This document shows, piece after piece, positions 58,520-64,000 of a DNA stretch of 64,000 nt. The stretch's first letter is position 1; each line of letters opens with the position of its first letter. This DNA is from Neoarius graeffei (Eukaryota > Chordata > Actinopteri > Siluriformes > Ariidae): positions 22,031,599 to 22,095,598 of the forward strand of contig NC_083583.1 of NCBI RefSeq assembly GCF_027579695.1, given 5' to 3'. Under the pieces are notes generated by a model. It was not told where the DNA came from and searched no databases. It was given only the letters and a program-made list of their open reading frames with translations. The position numbers and the translations under genes were made by a program.

Positions 58520-61049
58520 ACTTACCACTGGGGTCTCGATCTCCTGTGTGGCTATCTTTCACCCATTACAATTACGATAGTCAATTTTTTGATGCCACAC
58601 TTTTTTTCTGCAATCACGAAATATGAAGACTACTCCCTCACCACGCAGCTTAATGTCACTTTGGTTCGGTAAGTCACAACATCTCATCTTTAAACCACTC
58701 CAAATGTTATATCAGACTTTCTCATACTTTCTCTAAAACTATCATTTCTATAAAGAGGTCTGTAAACATAAGGACTGCAGAATTAGGAATAATCTGTTTA
58801 TAATCTGTTTACCAAGTTTCCAGTGTTGATACTCTGCTGTGCATTGAAACAGATTGTATGCTTAATACCAACAGGAGTATCCTGCTGAAGCTGGGAAGCT
58901 TAGCCGTCTACCTCTTCTTCCTCATTACTAAACTGAATAAAGACCAAGTGGGACGTGTGAGTTGTGATTCTTCCAGAAAACATCAAAATCATAAAATTGC
59001 AAGCTTTAAATAATAAGGACTGTACAATATATCTGTGGTGGCCTGGGAAATCCCTCACATGGTCAAATTTGGATAAGATCTAATATTATTTATTTAAGAA
59101 GAAGCCTTTATTTGTTACATGTACACTCAAGCACAGCGCAATTCCTCCTCTGCATTTAACCCATCTGAAGCAGTGAACACACACATGCACACAAAAGTGA
59201 GCAATGAGCACACACACATACCCAGAGCAGTGGGCAGCTATGCTACAGCACCCAGGGATCAGTTGGGGTTAGGTGCCTTGCTCAAGGGCACTTCAGCCAT
59301 GATACAGAGGGAGAGGAAAGTGCTGTTCTTTCACTCAGCTCCCCTCACATTTTTCCTTCCTGTCCCAGAAGTCGAACCAGTGACCCTTTGGACCCAAGGC
59401 TGCTTCTCTAACCTTCAGACCATGGCTGCCCCCATAAATAAATGTCTCATCTCATCTCATTATCTCTAGCCGCTTTATCCTTCTACAGGGTCGCAGGCAA
59501 GCTGGAGCCTATCCCAGCTGACTACGGGCGAAAGGCGGGGTACACCCTGGACAAGTCGCCAGGTCATCACAGGGCTGACACATAGACACAGACAACCATT
59601 CACATTCACACCTACGGTCAATTTAGAGTCACCAGTTAACCTAACCTGCATGTCTTTGGGCTGTGGGGGAAACCGGAGCACCCGGAGGAAACCCACGCAG
59701 ACACGGGGAGAACATGCAAACTCCGCACAGAAAGGCCCTCGCCGGCCACGGGGCTCGAACCTGGACCTTCTTGCTGTGAGGCGACAGCGCTAATCACTAC
59801 ACCACCGTGCCGCCCCATAAATAAATGTTTATTTATGTATTTACATTAACACCTTGACACAGCTGACTTGTAACTCACAAATAATGGCCTTTTATTTACT
59901 TTTTAGTGTGGAGAGACTGAGTTTGGAAAAGAAATGTATAAGCTCACAATACTACACCTCTTGGCATCCTTCTGCAGCACTTTCTTTGTGGCATATCCCA
60001 GAAAGTATGACTTCTTGCCTAACTTTTCATGTCATTATAGAAAAACAAGTATAGTAAAATATCCGCTGGTATATTTAATATAATTATGTGCATTTCTGTT
60101 TTGGCGTAGGTTGCTGGTGGATAATTGCTTATCCTCTAATTTTTTAAGGAGAGTGGGCAAGCAGCAGTTTGTGATCCCGTTGAATGTGTTAGATCTGGTG
60201 TACAGTCAGACAGTCACTTGGGTGGGAGTTTTTTATTGTCCTCTCCTGCCATCCATCAACATTATTAAGCTACTGGCACTCTTTTACATCACCAAAGTAT
60301 GTCTGTATTGTGTTGTGTGCTTTTATCTAAATATGTTCAATTTCTAATTGAGGAAAATCCATTTTTCAAAAACGCTCTTTACTTCCCCCCAGTTCAATCT
60401 GGTGCAATGTTGCGACCCGGCGAAGAAAATATTCCGGACCACCAGCTCTTCGGTTCTGTTTCATTTTATGCTTTTACTGGGCCTCATCATGTCCGCCGTA
60501 ACACTTGGTGTCAACATTAACCAGTATACCAAGACTGCAACTCATTCATATTAACCAAGAATTACACTAAACATACTTTAGTTAGATGTATTTCTTTACA
60601 TTGGTTCACATTTATTTTTCTGCTCTCCCTTTTATTATTCAGGTTTGTTTCTAGTGAGTGTGGCCCATTTCATGGGTCCCAGACTGTGTATAATGTGACA
60701 AAAGACTGTGTTAGCACACTCCCATATGCTGCAAAGGAAGGCATACGTTACATTACATCTGAAGCTTTTGCATTCACGCTCATATTAATGGAGATGTAAG
60801 TAAATACAGTACCAGTCAAAAGTTTGGACACACCTCCTAAGTCAATGCTTTTTCTTAATTTTTATTAATTAAAAGACACTTCATGTCAGAGATGTTTTTT
60901 CCTTTAGTTGTTACCCACTTAGTATCAGTACAGTATATGTTATAAACAAATCCGTGTTTCTGTTTTACAGTATCATCCTGACGTCTTATGTGTCTCGTGC
61001 ACGAGCCAATCAGAAGACCATGGAGAGGCTCAAGGACATGCTTGTTATG
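39535..61049 (+). CDS. TMC-family (transmembrane channel-like) membrane protein, 15 exons, 3' end not found
   Basis: A spliced gene for a multi-pass membrane protein of the TMC family, whose members form or regulate ion channels (TMC1/2 act in hair-cell mechanotransduction). I joined 15 exons by GT/AG sites and matching phases, giving 635 codons without a stop. Exon coordinates: 39535-39577, 40908-41097, 43043-43191, 43273-43413, 43518-43564, 44488-44627, 48877-49024, 49416-49583, 58520-58668, 58875-58956, 59907-60004, 60110-60296, 60393-60523, 60643-60795, 60971-61049. About ten hydrophobic segments are visible, as expected for TMC proteins. Family marks are GLLLW (about residue 115), FYGFY, GWDFCI, EMYKL in exon 11 and the conserved TVTWVGVFYCPLLP run in exon 12. 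From memory the protein is closest to the TMC4/TMC7 branch; the paralog is not settled, so no symbol is given. TMC4/7 proteins are about 710-725 residues, so a short C-terminal part is probably missing. The start is the ATG at 39535 (A at -3, G at +4). Introns are heavily loaded with transposons. Confidence 0.88.
40141..40500 (+). mobile_element. V-type SINE in TMC intron 1
   Basis: Flanked by TTTGATGCTTGG on both sides; the sequence AGTC is lost before AAAGACATGCAGG. Confidence 0.93.
40908..41097 (+). CDS. TMC gene exon 2 (N-terminal cytoplasmic region)
   Basis: Acceptor CCCAG; about 63 codons, acidic then basic, ending near KMLPLCIQEKRNIR. TMC4/7-type proteins have a comparable short basic motif (MLP, then basic residues) before the first conserved block. 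It ends in phase 2. Confidence 0.78.
41280..42935 (+). mobile_element. Degraded Tc1/mariner element in TMC intron 2
   Basis: Long inverted ends (near 41290-41420 and 42740-42870, e.g. TGCCTGCAACACACTCCAAA and complement). A transposase remnant at about 42438-42688 reads FEQDNARPHSA and DWPAATPDLSPIENVW with a stop between. A second-family SINE sits inside. Confidence 0.75.
41850..42098 (-). mobile_element. Second-family SINE inside the mariner remnant
   Basis: Minus-strand copy from GCCTTTATTTGTCACATG to the head AGGCCATGGC. Confidence 0.7.
43043..43191 (+). CDS. TMC gene exon 3
   Basis: Acceptor TTCAG and donor GTATAT. It codes for a basic amphipathic stretch rich in Arg and then SGLLLWKTTLHHIEG. 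The GLLLW...L..IEG motif precedes the first membrane segment in TMC proteins. Confidence 0.88.
43273..43413 (+). CDS. TMC gene exon 4 (first membrane segment)
   Basis: Acceptor AACAG and donor GTAAGT. It codes for RFGVGVKAYFVFLRYLLCLN and the rest of the first transmembrane helix. The G(V/T)GV.(S/A)YF.FLR pattern is typical of the family. Confidence 0.9.
43518..43564 (+). CDS. TMC gene exon 5 (short loop exon)
   Basis: Only 47 nt, after a T-rich polypyrimidine tract. It codes for an extracellular-loop piece ending VVDIFLGS, with an N-glycosylation-type NSS sequon. The phases fit both neighbours (1 in, 0 out). Confidence 0.8.
44488..44627 (+). CDS. TMC gene exon 6 (second membrane segment)
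   Basis: Acceptor TTACAG and donor GTCAGA. It codes for GFMEHTPIFYGFYTN and then a strong hydrophobic helix ending IMIVRR. The TP(L/I)FYGFY motif followed by a helix is conserved in TMC4/7-type proteins. Confidence 0.9.
45021..45384 (+). mobile_element. V-type SINE, full length
   Basis: Flanked by ATGAATTCAGTTCA on both sides. Confidence 0.93.
45770..46408 (+). mobile_element. V-type SINE split by a hAT MITE
   Basis: Head and core 45770-45962, tail from 46219; the interruption duplicates CTCTAAAT of the SINE. Confidence 0.92.
45963..46218. mobile_element. Palindromic hAT MITE
   Basis: 256 bp, nearly a perfect inverted repeat starting CAGGGGTGTCAAACCTGATC; 8-bp duplication CTCTAAAT on both sides. 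Confidence 0.93.
46588..47174 (+). repeat. LTR of a second gypsy-type element, plus orientation
   Basis: Begins TGTCACAGTCC and ends CTTGTGACA. Contains ATTAAAGAAGTTCTCTTTAC near the 3' end, matching the inverted copy at 47789-48258. Confidence 0.65.
47192..47770 (-). pseudogene. gag fragment of the second gypsy-type element
   Basis: Minus strand: DFDQLRAAMQKQEALLGTHQ (coiled-coil start, near 47760), then after a frame break LELQPLAFTTERSQVAYTIT and GKASEWGTATW up to WNECLV. Same capsid family as the complete element. The initiator appears changed (CTG at the expected place) and everything after the capsid is missing. Confidence 0.75.
47789..48258 (-). repeat. LTR of the second gypsy-type element, minus orientation
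   Basis: On the minus strand it starts TGTCACAGTCCGGTCC and runs to near the gag start. Same family as 46588-47174 but with deletions and in the opposite orientation, though the two should be parallel in a normal element. Confidence 0.65.
48877..49024 (+). CDS. TMC gene exon 7
   Basis: Acceptor TATAG and donor GTGAGC. It codes for a cytoplasmic loop with YKVFCGWDFCI and a conserved LKH....ELK run. GWDFCI is a recognisable family motif. Confidence 0.9.
49416..49583 (+). CDS. TMC gene exon 8 (third membrane segment)
   Basis: Acceptor CTCAG next to a CA/CT microsatellite; donor GTAAGG. It codes for a charged stretch (DLQEQMFRQK) followed by a long hydrophobic helix ending SSIYLIYFAT. The 8.9-kb intron that follows is largely transposon-derived. 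Confidence 0.9.
49892..50896. mobile_element. TIR element nested in the mariner element
   Basis: Ends ACTACGTTTACATGCACAT and complement. Related in its tips to the element at 1763-2453. It contains an LTR-like fragment (about 50250-50543). Target duplication not clear. Confidence 0.65.
50250..50543 (-). repeat. LTR-like fragment
   Basis: On the minus strand: TGTGGCAGTGGGGGCG, then CCCTATTTAAGG (TATA-like) and AATAAAAAG. A diverged relative lies at 52810-53060. Probably solo-LTR remnants; the inner edge is uncertain. Confidence 0.5.
51000..51377 (-). mobile_element. V-type SINE, full length
   Basis: Flanked by CCCATTCTTGC on both sides. Confidence 0.93.
51716..52090 (-). pseudogene. Degraded Tc1-like transposase
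   Basis: Reads DLQALRRHCIKSRHVSVVEI, WARALLRW, and SDESKVEILFRNHEHYV (first catalytic Asp region) before losing the frame. Further remnants continue toward 51480 (FFQQDNAKSLSA, NWPACSPDLSPI). Confidence 0.8.
52810..53060 (-). repeat. LTR-like fragment, diverged relative of 50250-50543
   Basis: Minus strand: TGTGGCAGCGGAGGCATGG, then CCCTATTTAAAGG and AATAAACAATAAAA. Confidence 0.5.
53498..55104 (+). mobile_element. Harbinger-like element, copy 2 (right end missing)
   Basis: Same element as copy 1 without the gypsy insertion; starts after TTA. At about 54751-54766 it reads TTCCTTGGTTCC, the intact site into which the gypsy element jumped in copy 1. It carries its own short SINE insertion (54421-54575). 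The right terminal repeat is lost near 55104. Confidence 0.75.
54421..54575 (+). mobile_element. Short tRNA-derived SINE
   Basis: Starts with a tRNA-like head (A box TGGCTCAGATGG, B box GGTTCGATTCC), then a short CT-rich body and AATAAAGGTGAAAAAAG tail. It is flanked by the direct repeat AAATTGTTGGGCTATT on both sides, confirming insertion into Harbinger copy 2. Confidence 0.85.
55284..56760 (-). mobile_element. Harbinger-like element, copy 3 (inverted, both ends present)
   Basis: Terminal repeats AGCCTCACTCACAACCC at 55284 and its complement ending at 56760 are flanked by TTA on both sides (55281-55283, 56761-56763). At 1477 bp it is the most complete uninterrupted copy. The mini-gene reads on the minus strand. 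Confidence 0.78.
56971..57349 (-). mobile_element. V-type SINE, full length
   Basis: Flanked by TAAAGACTAAGTCT on both sides. Confidence 0.93.
58033..58324 (-). mobile_element. V-type SINE lacking its tRNA head
   Basis: Lacks the 5' tRNA-like head but is still flanked by ACTTTTTTACCCAT on both sides, so it inserted in this truncated form. Confidence 0.9.
58520..58668 (+). CDS. TMC gene exon 9
   Basis: The acceptor follows a CT microsatellite that acts as its polypyrimidine tract. It codes for a hydrophobic segment and then ITKYEDYS, the conserved K(Y/L)E.Y motif of TMC proteins. The reading frame continues exactly from exon 8 across 8.9 kb. Confidence 0.9.
58875..58956 (+). CDS. TMC gene exon 10
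   Basis: Acceptor CAACAG and donor GTGAGT. It codes for a short hydrophobic helix (LGSLAVYLFFLITK) and a charged tail. Confidence 0.85.
59093..59430 (-). mobile_element. Second-family SINE in TMC intron 10
   Basis: Minus-strand copy from AAGAAGCCTTTATTTGTTAC to the head AGACCATGGCTGCCCC. Confidence 0.8.
59445..59813 (-). mobile_element. V-type SINE next to the second-family SINE
   Basis: Flanked by CCCATAAATAAATG on both sides, ~90 bp upstream of TMC exon 11. Confidence 0.93.
59907..60004 (+). CDS. TMC gene exon 11 (start of the TMC core domain)
   Basis: Acceptor TTTAG and donor GTATGA. It codes for CGETEFGKEMYKL and then a membrane helix ending VAYPRK. This is the start of the Pfam-type TMC domain, usually C-W-E-T; here the Trp position is Gly. 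Confidence 0.88.
60110..60296 (+). CDS. TMC gene exon 12 (TMC core, most conserved part)
   Basis: Acceptor CGTAG and donor GTATGT. It codes for QQFVIPLNVLDLVYSQTVTW, then VGVFYCPLLPSINIIK and a further helix. This is the strongest family match in the gene. Confidence 0.93.
60393..60523 (+). CDS. TMC gene exon 13
   Basis: Acceptor CCCAG. I chose the donor GTATAC after codon AAC plus CA because only that phase fits exon 14; the open frame itself runs on to a TAA at 60552. It codes for the FRTSSS region and a helix with LLLGLIMSAV. Confidence 0.85.
60643..60795 (+). CDS. TMC gene exon 14
   Basis: Acceptor TTCAG and donor GTAAGT. It codes for SSECGPFHG (the conserved CGPF motif of the family) and a helix starting near TSEAFAF. 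Confidence 0.9.
60971..61049 (+). CDS. TMC gene exon 15 (last exon found)
   Basis: Acceptor TTACAG and donor GTACGT. It codes for the end of the last helix and RARANQKTMERLKDMLVM, a basic cytoplasmic tail as in TMC4/7. A valid donor implies at least one more exon; I could not find it in the remaining 3 kb. Confidence 0.85.
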
Positions 61050-62560
61050 GTACGTGTAGATTTCTGAGACTGAGCTTACAATTCAAAAAAATACATTCAT
61101 ATATACTTGCACAAGGTGACGCTTATGAAATATGGTGTCGTTTATAGCAAAATCAATTAACAATATAGCTTAAACTAATACAATAATATATAAATAAGAA
61201 GTTCACAAGATTCAAATAAGCACTATATTGAGAATATATTCAGGTTGATTGTCATCATTATGATTTTTACATTAGTCTTTGGTCTCTTCCTATATTAATT
61301 AGTGTATATATAGTAGTACTTATAGGTTTATCCTAATCATGATGGAGAAGCAGGCCAGAAAAGAAAGCTCAATTTTTTCATCTTGAGTAAAGCTACAGCA
61401 CCAGAAACCATGAAATTTAGTTACAGATTAATAAAGGAATTAATTGTGTGGACAATTATTTATTTCATTATATCATATATTGCACTGAATTAGTATTTTA
61501 TAGTTTCTTGTCACATTCACGTTGACTAAAACAGGAATTTGTGACAAGAAAAGTGTAGCAACATTTGGTTACTACAACTTCTCAAAGAGTGGTTTAATAC
61601 AGCTCCTTATTAGAATGGATACAGGGGAAGAAAAAACAACAACAACAACAGGACCCTCAGTTAAAATTGGGAATAGGATATAACTGGGTCACTCTTTTGT
61701 TTGCATACGTCTGAGCAGCGCTTAACTCTATAGATAATTCCAAAGTCTGAATACTCATGTGCACAATTTTGGTATTCTCTCCTCACTATTTAACAATTCT
61801 TCACCGAAGGTGAAGTGAATATCAGTGAATAATAACCAAGATGACTTCAAGGTTATTATTCATCGATATTCACTGAGCCTGAGGTGGATTATTGTTTTAG
61901 CATAAATACACAGGTGATTATTTAATTTTTTAAAAATCATTTTAAAAATCATTTATTTCAAACTTTGAAAGCAACATGCAAATGTAAAAAAAGGCGCGGC
62001 GCAGACTTGTCACTTATCTATGCCGAGCCACATAAAATACTTTGTTCTGAAATAAATAAAATAAATCACAATTCCACCTTACCTTTGAATAGTTTTGGAC
62101 CAAATTTCGTAGTATCTTTAGTGGTTTTAGGAACAGCATTTTCTTTCATAATTTCTGTTTCTTCCTCACTTATGGTGACGAAGTGATTGGCCGCTATTTT
62201 GCCGAGTCGCTGTCCGTGACTATTGAGAAATAGTCTGAATTTCTCGCCTAATCAGCACGTACAGTTTTCTATAATCACCTGTTTATTTATACTATACACA
62301 CACACACACAACACTGAATATGGCCCTAGATTTGCTAAATATTTTGTTTCACATCTCCTGGCCACTGTATTTTTCGTGCTTTTGCTTCTCTAATGCACCC
62401 ATACCTCTATTTTAATTCATTCTCGCAATACACTGATGTTCCATTCCACCAGCGTAATGAAATGGACTTATCTGACATTTTCAATCAGTATAAATAAATT
62501 ATTTTTATCACCACAAGTATGTTATAAGATTAGTCAGGACACTGTTGGGTTTCTGTTACC
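61050..62560. other. Stretch after the last TMC exon found
   Basis: AT-rich, presumably intron. A small palindrome (GTGAATATCAGTGAATAATAAC and complement, with AGTTCAG-free ends) lies at about 61810-61885. No C-terminal TMC exon recognised. Confidence 0.45.
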
Positions 62561-63001
62561 TCCTTTCCACCAGCATGTACCAGGTGCTAGTTCTGGGCTA
62601 GTGTTAGTGCTGGTTTGGAGCTAGTTCAACTTGGGAATCTTCCAAGAACCAGTTTGCTTTTCCATGGGCAAGATAACCACCATAACGCCAAGTCATTACA
62701 TCACTCTGTAGGCCTCCGCTTTCCCAGCCACTAGCTGTTAGCACCGCTAGCCCACCCCATACAGCAACAACAATGGTGGACTACATCTTTTCTTTTTCTT
62801 TGGATTAGTCAGACTAGATGCTACACTAGGCCTTTTTTTTTTAATGTCACAAAGTTTTAGTTGGTCTTGCTGGTCACAATAATCCTGCTCCTAGCCCCTG
62901 ATGTAAGCAGTTCTTGGTTCTCAACCAGCAAAGAGTTGGTGCTGCTCCGGAACAGTTTTCCAGTTTTCAAACTGGCTCTGGAACTGCCTTGATGGAAAAG
63001 G
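62561..63001. mobile_element. hAT-like MITE, diverged
   Basis: Left edge CCTTTCCACCAGCATG and right edge GGAACTGCCTTGATGGAAAA are inverted, and the interior (AAGAACCAGTTTGC, CAAAGAGTTGGTGC) matches the MITE at 25936-26455. Confidence 0.65.
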
Positions 63002-64000
63002 TGTGTGTGTGTGTGTAGAGTATCATGACTCATTGCACATGATATCATGTGTTCTGCTGCTGGTAAGCAGCGTGATGGGAAAAGGTGGGGAAAGGGATGG
63101 GTGTGAGCTCCCTGCTGGGCAAAAAATTCACACCTCTCCACAATAAAACGGATAACACAGCACAACTAGACCTAAAAAAAAGTTGTTGTTTTTTTTTTCA
63201 TTTTAAAAGACTGTATACAACTGGTACAATTAAATTGTAACATTAAACTAGGTACAAAAGAAATAATTAAGGAAAAACTGCAAATTCTTAAAGTACTGAG
63301 TGTCTACTTTCATATAAGCCATTAAAGCTAGACGGCCTTTCGATTTCATTAAATCGGTGAAATTTAGCTCCCTCTGAAATTTGGTCATTGTGATACATGT
63401 TTATTTCTGCAATATCTCAAAAAACCAGGCCATTCTGTGGCTGGGAAGTTAGTTAATTTGAGGGGATTCCTTAGCAACTAACGTGCATGAAATTGCTCGC
63501 TTCACGCAGTCAAGCAGACAGAGGAAGTCCGTGTGCGCATGCGCAGGTTTACCTTCTTTTCCTTCTTATTTTGGGTTTTACGGCAGCTGACATCCACAGT
63601 GTTGCATTACTGCCATCTACAGGTTTACCTTGACCGTGCACTGACAGTTACATCATTCTGTCACTAAACAAACAGCTGATCACACCGAGGTGCTCGCTGA
63701 CCTCCAATATTTATTAGTTTGGTCCTGCATTTCCTTTCCTTCACAACATAATGTCTTTTCTTCTCACTTTCCATTACTGTAGTCGGTCTTTCACGTTTCA
63801 TTCGCATCCTCCATTTTTCTCTCCTGTTTCAAATTTGTATCCCACAATGCCTTGGGCGATCGGGTAAAGCCCACCACGTGATGCATGACATAGTATATTG
63901 AATTGGGTCATGGTGAAGCAGGAGAAAAAAATAGAGACTTTAGGGCCACATGGCCATAAATTCATTAATTGTTCTGTTTTAAAAAAAAAATAAAATTTGA
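63002..64000. other. End of window without recognised gene
   Basis: TG microsatellite at 63001-63017. No exon, repeat edge or RNA gene I can support. Confidence 0.45.

Noticed and set aside
11499..59813. Recurring ~85-110-codon frames (e.g. VSAVASQQEGPGFEPRGRRG) found about 15 times
   Set aside because: They are antisense or sense readings of the V-type SINE, not a gene family.
60524..60552. Exon 13 running on to a TAA at 60552 as the end of the TMC protein
   Set aside because: The downstream exons 14 and 15 continue the family alignment (CGPF and last helix) in matching phase.

Overview
The window is eukaryotic and looks like teleost fish DNA, probably an ostariophysan and perhaps a catfish. 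The reasons are a spliced vertebrate-type gene, many copies of one tRNA-derived V-type SINE, Tc1/mariner, hAT, PIF/Harbinger-like and Kolobok-like DNA transposons, and a chromodomain-bearing Ty3/gypsy (sushi/Tf1-like) retrotransposon. The species is inferred from repeat style only.

Layout. 1-3.6 kb: intergenic DNA with a SINE split by a small TIR element. 3.6-10.5 kb: a PIF/Harbinger-like element with a degenerate two-exon mini-gene, itself split by a complete gypsy element (4718-10011) whose two 478-bp LTRs look identical. 10.5-18.9 kb: a ~178-bp tandem repeat, several V-SINEs, a foldback element, a hAT-like element and a mariner MITE. 18.9-24.6 kb: three TTAA-flanked elements, each with THAP-domain sequence, abutting one another; the third also holds a hAT MITE that in turn holds a SINE. 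25.8-33.2 kb: a composite SINE, a full-length but inactivated APE-type LINE inserted in another SINE, and a truncated Tc1 element. 33.2-35.6 kb: a 10/20-bp minisatellite. 36-39.5 kb: intergenic, with a mariner MITE. 39.5-61.0 kb: the only host gene I can support, a TMC-family membrane protein on the + strand. I placed 15 exons (635 codons) with consistent GT/AG sites and phases; the 3' end lies beyond what I could trace. Its introns hold many transposons, above all the 8.9-kb intron 8 (49584-58519), where two Tc1/mariner-type elements contain LTR-like fragments, two inverted Harbinger copies and three SINEs. 61.0-64 kb: more intron or flank with a hAT-like MITE.

The TMC gene is the cellular function here; everything else is mobile DNA whose nesting order can be read from target-site duplications (TSDs). 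The most informative parts are the gypsy element (intact gag and pol, a self-priming primer-binding site, a PEG10-like -1 frameshift site and a tRNA-like module in the LTR), the triple THAP/TTAA cluster, and a LINE whose key lesions all look like CpG decay. I found no tRNA or rRNA gene, CRISPR array or operon-type structure.
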